Origin: an uncultured Bacteroidota bacterium
GTDB lineage: Bacteria; Bacteroidota; Bacteroidia; Bacteroidales; P3
Length of the DNA: 64,000 nucleotides
NCBI GenBank assembly: GCA_902762805.1
Contig: CACWPQ010000013.1
Location: 29,541-93,540 of the forward strand
Direction of reading: 5' to 3'
A program made the position numbers and the translations under genes. The first letter of the stretch is position 1; the number at the start of each line of letters is the position of its first letter. The notes under the pieces were generated by a model. The model searched no databases and was not told the DNA's origin. It was given only the letters and a program-made list of their open reading frames with translations. Positions 8,540 through 17,510 of this stretch are shown piece by piece.

Positions 8540-9392
8540 CGGACGCCTCATCCTCTCCTGGTGCCTGCGCCTCGCACTGGCGGCCCTGTTCGCCCTCTCG
8601 GCGGTCTCGAAGATGGCCGGCATCGACCATTTCGAAGTCTATATCTACTCCTTCGGATTCCTCCCGCTCACCGTCTGCTTCCTCGCCGCACGCCTCGTCA
8701 TCGGCTTCGAACTCCTGCTGGCAATGATGATATTCGCCGGCTGGTACCCACGCCTCACCCGGCTCGCCACTCTCGGCATGCTCCTCTTTTTCAGCCTCTT
8801 CCTCTGCTACGCCGCCCTCGCCGGACGCAGCGATTCCTGCCAGTGCTTCGGCCAGTGGATCCACATGGACCCCACCCAGTCGCTCCTCAAAAACGCCCTC
8901 CTCATCCTCCTCGCCCTCTGGCACTTCCACCTCCAGCCGCGCCCCCTGTTGCCGCCCAAGTGGTGGCTGCTGACCGCGGGAACCCTGGCCGCAATGGCCG
9001 CACCCTTCGTCATCTCCATACCCGACAACTGGGCCTTCGGCTCGCAGCAGCTGCCCTACAGCGAAGCCCACCTCGACTCCGCCATGCTCCCGGGACGTCC
9101 GCTGGACGAGCGCGGCGTGGGACAGGACCGCCGCGTGGTGGCCTTCGTCACACAAGGGTGCCCCTACTGCAAAATCGCTCGCAAAAAACTCGACGGCATC
9201 GCCAGCCGCCACGGCATCGACCCCGACCGCATCGTCTACATCCAGCCCTCCGATATCGGCTCCAACCTCTTCCTCTCCATCACCCACGGCGCACGCCCCC
9301 TCGTGCTCCTGATGGATGGCAAAAAAGTGGTCGCCACCTACCACTCCCGCAACATCGACGAGCGCCAAATCGCCTCCTTCCTCGCCGACTGA
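8529..9392 (+). CDS. MauE/DoxX-like membrane protein fused to thioredoxin-fold domain
   Basis: 287 residues. The N-terminal half has four hydrophobic segments, begins LRLALAALFALSAVSKM and contains SCQCFGQW (about 104-112), the CxCFG signature of MauE/DoxX-like redox membrane proteins. A further membrane segment (about 145-165) is followed by a domain with CPYCK (about 210-214) and a cis-Pro-like strand (GARPLVLL), as in thioredoxin or glutaredoxin folds. Such proteins are expected to pass electrons to envelope thiols. The two Cys-rich lipoproteins just upstream are possible substrates; that link is inference. Confidence 0.75.
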   Translation: MASNGRLILSWCLRLALAALFALSAVSKMAGIDHFEVYIYSFGFLPLTVCFLAARLVIGFELLLAMMIFAGWYPRLTRLATLGMLLFFSLFLCYAALAGRSDSCQCFGQWIHMDPTQSLLKNALLILLALWHFHLQPRPLLPPKWWLLTAGTLAAMAAPFVISIPDNWAFGSQQLPYSEAHLDSAMLPGRPLDERGVGQDRRVVAFVTQGCPYCKIARKKLDGIASRHGIDPDRIVYIQPSDIGSNLFLSITHGARPLVLLMDGKKVVATYHSRNIDERQIASFLAD

Positions 9393-9417
9393 CACCCCCT
9401 CCCGATTTAATATCCTC

Positions 9418-9450
9418 GCCGCCGTTTTCCCCCGAAAAACGGCGGCTTTC
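9418..9450 (+). terminator. Rho-independent terminator
   Basis: An 11-bp perfect stem (GCCGCCGTTTT / AAAACGGCGGC) with a 6-nt loop, followed by TTTC, 25 bp after the MauE-like gene. Ends the ftsK transcript. Confidence 0.75.
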
Positions 9451-9480
9451 TTCGCACCCGATGCCATCCCCCTTTTCATC

Positions 9481-9592
9481 CTTTAGGAGAGGAAGAAGAG
9501 AGGAAGAAGATGATGCCTCTAAACCGCTGTTTTTCAGCCCTGTAAAAACCTGCGATTTTTGCCCTTTTTCCGCCTTTTTTCCGAAAAATTGA
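9481..9592 (+). repeat. Interspersed about 105-bp repeat, copy 1
   Basis: Starts with a GGAAGAAGAG duplication, then TGATGCCTCT, TGTTTTTCAGCC and a run of TTTTTGCC/TTTTTCCGCC blocks. The same order of blocks recurs at 33031-33139 (minus), 52624-52730 and 59775-59880. It occupies most of the space between the terminator and the next promoter. No coding role is claimed. Confidence 0.75.
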
Positions 9593-9692
9593 AGCAAAAT
9601 CCAACCGTCGTCTATATTGCTGATATACAATACTCTACACCTATTCTGCCGAAAATTGTCATTTTATTGCCGCCCAATTCATTTTTTCTTCG

Positions 9693-9700
9693 TAATTTTG
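9693..9700 (+). promoter_or_regulatory. -7 box (TAATTTTG)
   Basis: TAATTTTG matches TAnnTTTG and lies 25 bp before the ATG at 9725, confirming that start over upstream in-frame codons. Confidence 0.65.
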
Positions 9701-9724
9701 CACTTTCAAACAACACTGAAAACG

Positions 9725-10477
9725 ATGAAGAAATTAGCACTCCTTCTCACCGCCCTCCTCTGCCTCTCGGCAGCGCAGGCGCAGTTCGTTCTCGGCCTCC
9801 AGGGCGGCTACTACTCCCAAAAGGAGACCAACTCCCTGAACGACGACTACACCAACGTCGCCTCCTGGCTCGGCGGCGCCCAGCTGGGCTACCAAATCAC
9901 ACCCCGCATCTACGTCGGCGTGGCCGGTAACTACCACAACAACAGCACCGAATGGTTCAAAGACATCGACACCTTCTTCTACGAGCAGGTGGGTCTTTGG
10001 ATCAACGCCCACGACCACAAGCGCACCACCTCGCGCAGCGGCTGGTCCGTCTCCCCGATGGTCAAATACGAAGTGGTCCGCTTTGGCCAGATGCACTTCA
10101 ACCTGCTCCTCCAGGGTACCATCCGCTCCATGGGAGTGACCAAGTACACAGAGAGTTACGTCACCCCCACCTTCCCCAACCCGGGCGAGTACCGCGACGT
10201 GAACCCCTGGGACGACGCCACCACCCTCTTCTCTTGGGGCGTCAGCCTGCGGCCCACCATCGTCTATGAATTCTCCACCCACATCAGCGCCGAGCTCTCG
10301 CTCGACCTCCTCTCCATCGGCTACGTCAACTCCACCATCACCTACACCCCCGCCGAGGCCGCCCTCGACCCCATCAAGAGTACCACCGCCACCCTCTACG
10401 CCGGCCTCAACTCGCTCACCCAACCCCTCGAATGGGAACCCGCCCTGGTAAAGCTCGGCTTCAACTACACCTTCTAA
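9725..10477 (+). CDS. Outer-membrane beta-barrel protein
   Basis: 250 residues. Signal peptide MKKLALLLTALLCLSAAQAQ; the mature protein opens with FVLGLQGGYYS and shows alternating hydrophobic/aromatic strands ending in the beta signal LGFNYTF (C-terminal Phe). This size and layout fit an 8-stranded barrel (OmpW/OMP_b-brl type). Ligand or role is not visible. The longer reading frame from 9617 overlaps the promoter and is rejected. yjgR follows after 13 bp. Confidence 0.75.
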   Translation: MKKLALLLTALLCLSAAQAQFVLGLQGGYYSQKETNSLNDDYTNVASWLGGAQLGYQITPRIYVGVAGNYHNNSTEWFKDIDTFFYEQVGLWINAHDHKRTTSRSGWSVSPMVKYEVVRFGQMHFNLLLQGTIRSMGVTKYTESYVTPTFPNPGEYRDVNPWDDATTLFSWGVSLRPTIVYEFSTHISAELSLDLLSIGYVNSTITYTPAEAALDPIKSTTATLYAGLNSLTQPLEWEPALVKLGFNYTF

Positions 10478-10490
10478 CCTCCCCCGCACG

Positions 10491-12077
10491 ATGTACACCG
10501 ACGACCACCAGCTCTACATTGCCCACTGCGACGAGGGCAACCTCTGCATCAACGGCCGCATGGCCAACCGCCACGGCCTCGTCGCCGGCGCCACCGGCAC
10601 CGGCAAGACCGTCACCCTCCAGGTGCTGGCCGAAACCTTCTGCCAGGCCGGCGTGCCCTGCTTCATGGCCGACATGAAGGGCGACCTCAGCGGCATCAGC
10701 CAGGCGGGACAGATGTCCTCCTTCATCGAAAAACGCAAGGACGCCTTCGGCATCCCCAACCCGCAGTTCCAGCCCTGCCCCGTCCGCTTCTTCGACGTCT
10801 TCGGCGAGCAGGGGCACCCCATCCGCGCCACAGTGAGCCAGATGGGGCCGCAGCTCCTCTCCCGCCTCATGGGCCTCAACGAGACGCAGGACGGCGTCCT
10901 CAACATCGTCTTCCGCATCGCCGACGACCGCGGCCTGCTCATCCTCGACGTGAAGGACCTCCGCGCCATGCTCGACTACGTCAGCAAGCACGCCAAAGAG
11001 TACACCACCCGCTACGGCAACATCTCCACCGCCACCATCGGCGCCATACAGCGCGCCCTGCTGCAGCTCGAAAGCCAGGGAGCCGACCGCTTCTTCGGCG
11101 AGCCCAGTTTCGACATCTTCGACCTCCTTCAGACCGAAGGCGGCAAAGGCATCATGAACGTGCTGGCCGCCGACCGCCTCATGCTCCAGCCCAAGCTCTA
11201 CAGCACCTTCCTCCTGTGGCTGCTGAGCGAGCTCTACAGCACCCTGCCCGAAGTGGGCGACATGGAGCTGCCCAAGCTTGTATTCTTCTTCGACGAAGCC
11301 CACATGCTCTTCGACGACACCTCCAAAGCGCTGGTAGACAAGATTGAGCAGGTCATCCGCCTCATACGCTCCAAGGGCGTGGGCATCTACTTCGTCACCC
11401 AAAGCCCCACCGACATCCCCGAGAGTATCCTCGGCCAGCTGGGCAACCGTATCCAGCATGCCCTCCGCGCCTACACGCCCAAGGACCAGAAAGCCGTGCG
11501 CACCGCCGCCGACACCTTCCGCCCCAACCCCGCCTTCAAGACCGACGAGGCCATCATGAACCTCGAGACCGGCGAAGCGCTCGTCAGCTTCCTCGACGAG
11601 AAGGGCGCCCCCTCCGTCGTGCAGCGCGCCAAGGTGCTCTTCCCCCTCTCGCAGATAGGCGCTATCACACCCGAGCAGCGCACCGCCATACAGCGCAGCA
11701 GCCGCCTGGCTGGCAAGTACGACACCATGGTGGACCGCGAGAGCGCCTTCGAGCAGCTGATCAAAGAAGCCGAGGAAACCGCCATGCAAGTGGCCGAAGA
11801 ACAGCCCGTGGGGCCCGCCCGCACCACCAAAGAGGTGCAGGAGGCCGCCCCCAAAGCCGAGAAGAAAAAGTCCGGCGTGTTCTCCAAAGTGCTGAAGGCA
11901 GTGCTCACGGCCGTCACCGCCACGGTAGCCACCTCGATCGGCACCGCGGTGAGCAACAAGGTGACCGGCAAGAAGAGCCGCTCCAGCACCTCGACTGGGC
12001 AGAAGGTGATCAAGAACGCCACCTCCGCCGCCACGCGCACCATCACGCGCGACATACTCGGCAACCTGATAAAATAA
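10491..12077 (+). CDS. yjgR: HerA-like ATPase of the YjgR/DUF853 family
   Basis: 528 residues, cytoplasmic P-loop ATPase of the FtsK/HerA superfamily. Walker A GATGTGKT (about 33-40), conserved CFMADMKGDLSGI, Walker B LVFFFDEAHML (about 263-273) and the sensor strand IYFVTQSP match the DUF853 family, whose exact substrate is not established. The C-terminal 80 residues are an Ala/Thr/Lys-rich tail (VFSKVLKAVLTAVTATVATS) that is variable in the family. A strong bidirectional hairpin follows. Confidence 0.85.
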   Translation: MYTDDHQLYIAHCDEGNLCINGRMANRHGLVAGATGTGKTVTLQVLAETFCQAGVPCFMADMKGDLSGISQAGQMSSFIEKRKDAFGIPNPQFQPCPVRFFDVFGEQGHPIRATVSQMGPQLLSRLMGLNETQDGVLNIVFRIADDRGLLILDVKDLRAMLDYVSKHAKEYTTRYGNISTATIGAIQRALLQLESQGADRFFGEPSFDIFDLLQTEGGKGIMNVLAADRLMLQPKLYSTFLLWLLSELYSTLPEVGDMELPKLVFFFDEAHMLFDDTSKALVDKIEQVIRLIRSKGVGIYFVTQSPTDIPESILGQLGNRIQHALRAYTPKDQKAVRTAADTFRPNPAFKTDEAIMNLETGEALVSFLDEKGAPSVVQRAKVLFPLSQIGAITPEQRTAIQRSSRLAGKYDTMVDRESAFEQLIKEAEETAMQVAEEQPVGPARTTKEVQEAAPKAEKKKSGVFSKVLKAVLTAVTATVATSIGTAVSNKVTGKKSRSSTSTGQKVIKNATSAATRTITRDILGNLIK

Positions 12078-12088
12078 CGGTACAAATA

Positions 12089-12127
12089 GCGAGCGGGGGC
12101 GCCACCTGCGGTGGCGCCCCCGCTCGC
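12089..12127. terminator. Bidirectional terminator hairpin
   Basis: Perfect 18-bp stem (12089-12106 with 12110-12127) and a 3-nt loop, placed exactly between the convergent yjgR and DUF2490 genes. TTT follows on the plus strand and ATTT on the minus strand. Confidence 0.85.
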
Positions 12128-12128
12128 T

Positions 12129-12974
12129 TTAGAACGCATACTGGTAGGCCACACCGAGCGAGAACATCAGCCCCCGCTCGTGGGTATAGCTCTTGAGCTT
12201 GGTGCCCTCCTTGTTGGCATCGACCACCTTCTCGTTGAGGTAGTCGGCCAGCAGGTAGGCGGTGAGGGTGCTGGCGCGGGTGATGCGGTAGTCGGTGCCG
12301 ATGCACAGGCGCAAGCGGTCGTTATAGGTGCTGTTAAAACCGTCGAGGAACCAGCCCGCCTCGCCCTCGATATCCGAGGTGCCCGGGACGAAGTAGGTGC
12401 CGGTGGCGGCATTGTAGTCGGCCGTGATGGAGGGGCCGCTGAAGTTGGTGCGCAGCTCGAGGTAGGCGTAGGGTGTCCAGCCGCGGTGCTGCCAGCCCTT
12501 GTATTTGGCCGAGAGGCGGCTCTTGAGGCCGAGGGTGCCGGCAGGGCTTTGGTAGGTGTTGTAGTCGCCGGTGCGCAGGGTGTACTGCAGGCGCTCCTTG
12601 ATGGATATGTTCCACTGGTTGAGGTGCCAGGTGTAGGCCGCGTCGCCCATCAAGCGGTGGCGCGCACCTCTGAAGGCCGAGTTGGTGGAGCTGTAGCCGT
12701 TGATGAGCGCATAGCCGAGGCCCACCTTGACATTGGTGTGCACTTTGTACGAGGCGTGGAGGGTGTGCTGCAGACGGTCGAGGGAGCCGAAGTTGTTGTC
12801 GAACCGTACCTCTTCCTCGAAGGATATATGGAGGCCGCGGCGCAGCTTCTTGTCGACTGTGACCGAGATGCGGGCACCCACCTCGGGGTCGAGGTCCACA
12901 TCGGTCTGGGCTGCGGCGGGGAGCGCGAAGGCGACCAGCGCCAGTGTCAGGGGGATTGCTTTGTGGGGTTTCAT
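12129..12974 (-). CDS. DUF2490 outer-membrane protein
   Basis: 281 residues. Signal peptide MKPHKAIPLTLALVAFALPAAAQ, then repeated amphipathic strands of the kind VTVDKKLRRGLHISFEEEVR and YKVHTNVKVGLGYALI, ending in a C-terminal Phe (GVAYQYAF). This matches the DUF2490 family of predicted 10-12-strand barrels common in Bacteroidota. Function unknown. The stop abuts the terminator; the start is preceded by a GGATTAG repeat patch and the gene lies downstream of the beta-helix lipoprotein. Confidence 0.75.
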   Translation of the reverse strand: MKPHKAIPLTLALVAFALPAAAQTDVDLDPEVGARISVTVDKKLRRGLHISFEEEVRFDNNFGSLDRLQHTLHASYKVHTNVKVGLGYALINGYSSTNSAFRGARHRLMGDAAYTWHLNQWNISIKERLQYTLRTGDYNTYQSPAGTLGLKSRLSAKYKGWQHRGWTPYAYLELRTNFSGPSITADYNAATGTYFVPGTSDIEGEAGWFLDGFNSTYNDRLRLCIGTDYRITRASTLTAYLLADYLNEKVVDANKEGTKLKSYTHERGLMFSLGVAYQYAF

Positions 12975-13004
12975 GAATTGGGGATTAGGAATTAGGGATT
13001 AGGA
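12975..13004. repeat. Short tandem repeat, GGATTAG-type
   Basis: GGGATTAG GAATTAG GGATTAG: heptamers filling the 40-bp gap between two minus-strand genes, touching the DUF2490 start codon. Confidence 0.85.
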
Positions 13005-13014
13005 GTGGATGCAA

Positions 13015-14703
13015 TTACTTCCAGCCGCCGGGGCCGTGGCCACCGCCGCCGGGGCCGCCACCGTTGCCGCCGCTGTACTGCGTGAGGGAGACGCTGCTGC
13101 CACCCTCGAGCGAGGGCGAGAGCTTGAGCATGCCGTTGAATATTTCGGTGCCGCCGCTGACGGTGGGGTTGGAGACCAGCACAGGCTGCGAAGCGCCGGA
13201 GACCACGAGGCCGGTGCCGGAGGCAGGGGCTTTGAAGGCGTAGGTGTCGGAGCCGATGGTCATGCCATACCAGGTGTTGCGCGAAGCGGAGGAGGCCTGA
13301 TAGCAGGTCTGGGTGAGGGAGGCACCGTTTTCGAGGCCGCCGCCGACGATGAGGGTGCCGCCGGTGACGTAGAGCTGCTTGCGGGCTTCGCTGTTGGCGT
13401 CGAGGGCCACGTCGGGGTTGCCGTGGGTGCAGATGGCGTAGACGAGGCCGCTCTTGATGTAAATGTTGCCGTTGGCGTCGATGCCGTCGGCGCCTTGCGC
13501 GGTGCCGTCGGTGTGGCCGTAGACCTGTCCGCCGTCGATGGTGAGGTCGGAGGCGGCGTTGATGGCGTCGTCGCCGGCGGAGTAGGCATAGACGGTGCCG
13601 CCGGTGATGTCGATAGTGCTCTTGGATTCGATGGCCTCGTGGGCGGTGGCGGTGGCGAAGAGGGTGCCGCCGGTAACGGCGATGGCGCCGTCGAAGCGGA
13701 TGGCCTTGGCGGCGGAGAGGCTGGTGGCGTTGCGGCCACTGCCGGAGGTGATGTTGGCGCCGGAGACACTGACGGTGCAGCTGCCGCCGGAGAAGAGGGC
13801 AGTGCCGTCGCCGCTGATACCCTTGCCGCCGCGGCCACTGTTGGAGATGTAGAGCGAGCCGTCGGCCATCTCGAAGCGCTGGTCGGCACGCACGCCGGCC
13901 GAGGAGCTGTAGTCGGAGGCCTCGCTGTCGTAGGCCGCGCTGCCGGTGACGGTGATGGTGGTGGCGCCGCCCTCGATGCGGACGAGCGAGTCGCTGCTGA
14001 AGCCCTTCTTCATATCGGCCGAGACCTCGACGTTGACCGTGCCGCCGGAGACGAGAATGTAGTCCTTGCCGCGGACGCCGTGGCCGGCCGAGGAGGTGGC
14101 GTTGACGGTGACGCCGGACATGAAGCGGACGTAGTCGTCGGAGGTGATGGCGGCCTTGCCGGTGGCGTGGACGGTGAGGGTGCCGTTGCCGCTGAAGATG
14201 AACTGGCCTTCGCCGAAGAGGGCGGCCTTCTCGTCCTCGTCGGCTGGGGTGGCGCTGTAGGTGGCGCCGTCGGCGAGGGTGCTGGAGCCGCTGAGGACCA
14301 CGTGGGTGCGCTTGTGGCTCTGCACGTTGATGGCGGCGCCGTTGGGGTTGGAGAGGCTGAGGCCGTCGAGCAGAAGCGCCTGGCGGCGAGGACTGTAGAG
14401 CTTGAGGTAGCCACTGGAGGAGGAGCCGGAGAGGCGGTAGATGATGTGGAGCGAGGTGTCGGCGTTGGTGATGGTGACGCCGGCGCCGGAGATGGAGGCG
14501 GTGACGAGGTCGGTGAGACCCTCGACGGTGGCCGAGGAGCCGGAGTAGACGATGGAGACGGTGTGCTCGAAGTCGTCGGCCGAATAGATGTCGGAGCCGG
14601 AGTCGGCGCCATCGTCCACGGCCGTGGTGGAGGTGATAGTGTCTTTGGAGCAGCTGGTCAGTACTGCACCCAAGAGGCAGATAATCAAAAATATACGTTT
14701 CAT
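13015..14703 (-). CDS. Carbohydrate-binding beta-helix lipoprotein (Cthe_2159/DUF4353-like)
   Basis: 562 residues. Lipobox LLGAVLTSCSK, so the protein is surface or periplasmic and lipid-anchored. The mature chain is low-complexity Gly/Ser/Thr with parallel beta-helix rungs (GGTVYAYSAGDDAINAASD, GGTLFATATAHEAIESKS, GADGIDANGNIYIKSG), the pattern of the Cthe_2159 family, founding member of which binds polygalacturonate. It ends in a Gly/Pro tail (GGGPGGGGHGPGGWK). Start ATG at 14703, 23 bp after its -7 box. Polymer specificity here is unknown. Confidence 0.75.
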   Translation of the reverse strand: MKRIFLIICLLGAVLTSCSKDTITSTTAVDDGADSGSDIYSADDFEHTVSIVYSGSSATVEGLTDLVTASISGAGVTITNADTSLHIIYRLSGSSSSGYLKLYSPRRQALLLDGLSLSNPNGAAINVQSHKRTHVVLSGSSTLADGATYSATPADEDEKAALFGEGQFIFSGNGTLTVHATGKAAITSDDYVRFMSGVTVNATSSAGHGVRGKDYILVSGGTVNVEVSADMKKGFSSDSLVRIEGGATTITVTGSAAYDSEASDYSSSAGVRADQRFEMADGSLYISNSGRGGKGISGDGTALFSGGSCTVSVSGANITSGSGRNATSLSAAKAIRFDGAIAVTGGTLFATATAHEAIESKSTIDITGGTVYAYSAGDDAINAASDLTIDGGQVYGHTDGTAQGADGIDANGNIYIKSGLVYAICTHGNPDVALDANSEARKQLYVTGGTLIVGGGLENGASLTQTCYQASSASRNTWYGMTIGSDTYAFKAPASGTGLVVSGASQPVLVSNPTVSGGTEIFNGMLKLSPSLEGGSSVSLTQYSGGNGGGPGGGGHGPGGWK

Positions 14704-14725
14704 AATCTCAAGGATTTTGTTGCTG

Positions 14726-14733
14726 CAAAAGTA
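14726..14733 (-). promoter_or_regulatory. -7 box (TACTTTTG)
   Basis: Minus-strand TACTTTTG, matching TAnnTTTG, 22 bp upstream of the beta-helix lipoprotein start. Confidence 0.65.
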
Positions 14734-14826
14734 CACAAAAATTGTGGCATTAATTATGGAATAATTGTAAAAAAGGTTAAAATCTCCCTGCGCGTCGTGC
14801 ATACGGGATGGCAGGTCGATGGTGTT

Positions 14827-14843
14827 TTGGCACGGAATTTGCA
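14827..14843 (+). promoter_or_regulatory. Sigma-54-type promoter
   Basis: TTGGCACGGAATTTGCA matches the -24/-12 consensus (TGGCACG-N4-TTGCW) with GG at 14829-14830 and GC at 14841-14842. Predicted transcription start about 14854, 170 bp before the fimbrillin-like lipoprotein ATG. Nearly identical to the site at 59164. Confidence 0.65.
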
Positions 14844-14949
14844 GTGTCAGGATAGTGGCTTGTGGCTACCAAAATGGCGGGTGCGGGCTGACAATTCCAG
14901 GGTAATTATAGGGTAATTCATGTGGTTTTGGCATTTTTTTAAAGAAAAA

Positions 14950-14981
14950 TTTGGTAGTGTCAGATATTTTTTGTACTTTTG
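14950..14981 (+). promoter_or_regulatory. Promoter TTTG-N20-TACTTTTG
   Basis: TTTG at 14950-14953 and TACTTTTG at 14974-14981 with 20-bp spacing, a full Bacteroidota housekeeping promoter, 43 bp before the ATG at 15025. It supports 15025 as the intended start of the next gene. Confidence 0.75.
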
Positions 14982-15024
14982 CAAAAATTTTCAACACATA
15001 TTTATTAATTAAATTTAAGTTTAA

Positions 15025-17081
15025 ATGCTGAAAATCAACCACTTACCCCCCCCCCCACACACACGACTAGTTTCAGGTCGTGCTTGAAGGTAGGGGCGCA
15101 GGCGCTAGTATTTAGCGTGCTGTTCGCGTCGTGCCTGAAAGAAGAAACAACCGGCACGGGTACCAGAATCAATCTTTTTGCCGAAGAGGCCAATGGCGGC
15201 AATGCCAAAATGGTGGTCGACGGCTATGCCACAAAATGGAACACGGGCGACACGGTGCGCGTCTATTCGAATGGCTCCACCACCCCCACACGGCACCGCG
15301 TCGAGGTGGACGCCAACCAGAACGCCTACATCACGCGCAGCCCCGCAAGCGACGAGTTCCGGTGGCCCCTGTTTGCCGTCACGCCCGACCTGCCCTGCGT
15401 GGCCAACGGCAGCAACATGACCGTCACCCTCCCCTCCACCTACGTCTACACCACCAACAGTGACGGCAAGCAAGTGCTGAAAACCCCGATGGCGGCCTAC
15501 GGCACCTCGGGCGACCGGCTGGACTTCACCTACCTCACCGGTGCACTGACCGTGAGAGTCGCCTCCAACGGAAGTAGTCCTTTTTACGTCAAGAGCATCT
15601 CCGTCACCAGCTCCAGCTACCAACTCTGCGGCGACATCACGGTGGACCCCACGAACCCGACCAACATACAGCCCCGCGAGACTGCCGACGCAAGCCTGCG
15701 CACCGTCACCATGGAATTACCCGAACTCAAGGGGATTCCTCGTTCCGGCGGCAACTTCGAGGTTCAAATACCGGTGTTGCCCGTCGGAAACAATAACCAG
15801 TTCACCATCAAGGTAGTCTATACCAATAAGAGTGACGGAAACGCCAGCGCCACTGTAAAACACTGGTTCACCTTCACCCGGAAGCAGAGCGGAAACAACG
15901 ACAACCACCTGAACCGGGGCCAACTGGGCTACGCCAAGGTGCAACCCACAACCCCCGCCGCACAAACCGGAGACGAAATGGGAACTGGCCTCGTTGTTCC
16001 CGACTACTTCTACAAGGATGCCCAGGGCTACATCCACATCATGAACAAGAACGAGTTCAATAAGATGTATAATCTGCAAGCCAGCTCCATCTACCTCCCT
16101 GCAAACTCCAAAATCAAAATCACTGCCGACATAACCCCCGGCTCCGGCAATGTTGTTATTCCCTGGAAGAACGTGGTCGAGGTCGACGGCGGCGGGCACA
16201 CAATAACCGCACCTGTACTGGGCTACCGCTATGACGATGCATATGGGCTGCCCAGCTACAGCGGCCTGCTGGCCGACCCCGACAATGCCGTGGTCAAAAA
16301 CCTCACCCTGCACAACCCCACTCTGAACATCACCGAGTATACCACACACGCCGGCGCCTTTGTCGCAAAGGCTAACAGCGTCAACCTCACCAACTGCAAT
16401 ATAACCGGCACCCTCACCTTCAGTATTCGCAACGATCGGCGTCCCACCAACTACACCCCCAGCACCGACCTGTACATGGGCGGCCTGTGCGGCTACGTAG
16501 ATGGACGTTCCGAGATCAACCGGTGCAGCATCTATGACACAAAATATGACTTCTCCAACGCCAACAGTGCATTTTATGGAGACGCCGAAAAGGCCTTCTA
16601 TCAAGTTGGCCTGCAGCTCTACGTGGGCGGCCTGTTAGGTTATTCATATGATTATATCCGTATCGAAGACTGCAGTGTCGGCATCAACCGAAACAGCACC
16701 AGCAGCCAATCCTACATAAAAAATCTCAGTACTACAACATCACCTTCTGCCGCCATCTACTTCGGCGGAATGGTGGGATACTCCTATGGCAGCTATGATC
16801 GAAGTTTCTCTAGGGATACCGTGAACATACCCAACAGACTTGACGTGTATAGCCATACCATCTGGGCTGGCAGTCTTATAGGGGGTTCTGATGATAATTG
16901 GGGCAATACCTTTGCTTACGATTGCCATACAACTGGTTCTATTCGTGTGAAATACCACAACAATTCCACTAGTGGCTTTGGCAGTGAAAACAATAAATAT
17001 GTATGCGGCAGAGCCGGTTTCAAACATTCCTCCAGCGGTACTACTAATCTTCGTTTAACCATAACACGTACAACCTCATGA
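15025..17081 (+). CDS. Fimbrillin-like lipoprotein with GLUG-like repeats; frame interrupted at a C11 tract
   Basis: The ATG at 15025 runs through eleven C (15046-15056) and meets TGA at 15085 after 20 codons. One more C (or two fewer) joins it to the long frame that reaches 17081 and places a hydrophobic stretch plus lipobox VFSVLFASC correctly. In the assembled state only a TTG at 15084 could start the long frame. The mature N-terminal half (about 350 residues) is fimbrillin-like and parallels the protein at 25463. The C-terminal half has GLUG-like rungs (YMGGLCGYVDG, YVGGLLGYSYD, YFGGMVGYSYG). Probably a surface protein, phase-variable or hit by a homopolymer error. Confidence 0.7.
15046..15056. 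repeat. Poly-C tract (C11) in a lipoprotein leader
   Basis: Eleven consecutive C followed by four AC dinucleotides, 21 bp after the ATG. Length decides whether the lipoprotein frame is open (9 or 12 C) or closed (11 C). Confidence 0.85.
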
Positions 17082-17275
17082 AAACAGACAAAAGACACGA
17101 ATACAGCGCACCGCAGCTGACGGTGGTCAGCTTCAAGAGCGAACGCGGATTTGCCTCTAGCAGCGACCCGAACCCCAGCACCCTATCGCTCCTCTTCGGG
17201 GGCTCCGGCAGCGAGCATGTGGAGACGCACAGCGCACGCGAGGGCTGGGGCCAGAATGACAACGGCTTCTTCTAG
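17078..17275 (+). CDS. Small companion protein of fimbrillin-like cassette (GFA-S type)
   Basis: 65 residues, no signal peptide. The pattern YSAPQLTVVSFKSERGFASS near the N-terminus and the aromatic end WGQNDNGFF recur in the protein at 27340 (YIAPELTVV, ETGFADS, NNNFWNF). The ATG overlaps the preceding stop (ATGA), implying translational coupling with the lipoprotein. Short proteins of this shape are frequent next to fimbrillin-like genes in Bacteroidales; their role is not known to me. Confidence 0.65.
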   Translation: MKTDKRHEYSAPQLTVVSFKSERGFASSSDPNPSTLSLLFGGSGSEHVETHSAREGWGQNDNGFF

Positions 17276-17306
17276 AATCCCGCCGCAGCGACACGCGCAC
17301 ACCACA

Positions 17307-17432
17307 AGGGTCCCCCGGCACGGCCGAGGGACCCTGTCTACAATACAGGCGACATCAACGCCTGCAACCAGACGCCGCTTGGGATATGCGGGAAATCGTG
17401 ATTGCCCCATTTTAATGGGCAATATATTTTTT
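17307..17432 (+). terminator. Two hairpins, second one a Rho-independent terminator
   Basis: AGGGTCCC...GGGACCCT (17307-17335) has no T tract. TTGCCCCATT..AATGGGCAA (17402-17422) is followed by TATATTTTTT and looks like a true terminator for the lipoprotein cassette. The remaining spacer up to 17510 holds nothing else that I recognise. Confidence 0.65.
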
Positions 17433-17510
17433 ACATTGGCACATAATATATTGTGTGTGGTGGCGTTATAGGGGTATGCTTTCGGGCACCAACAACGACA
17501 CTGCAAGCTC

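Noticed and set aside
9481..9592. Short peptide gene within the 105-bp repeat
   Set aside because: Similar peptides appear in all copies in one frame, but there is no consistent start codon and copy 3 has a stop; DNA descent is enough to explain it.
13009..14916. Long plus-strand open frame opposite the beta-helix lipoprotein
   Set aside because: Gly/Ala/Val/Asp-rich composition typical of antisense GC-rich coding sequence; the minus strand has a lipobox, promoter and family pattern. The same reasoning removes the long frames opposite fabF, uvrA, the barrel gene and others.
17434..17455. Third sigma-54 site (TTGGCACATAATATATTG)
   Set aside because: The -24 half fits but there is no GC at the -12 position.
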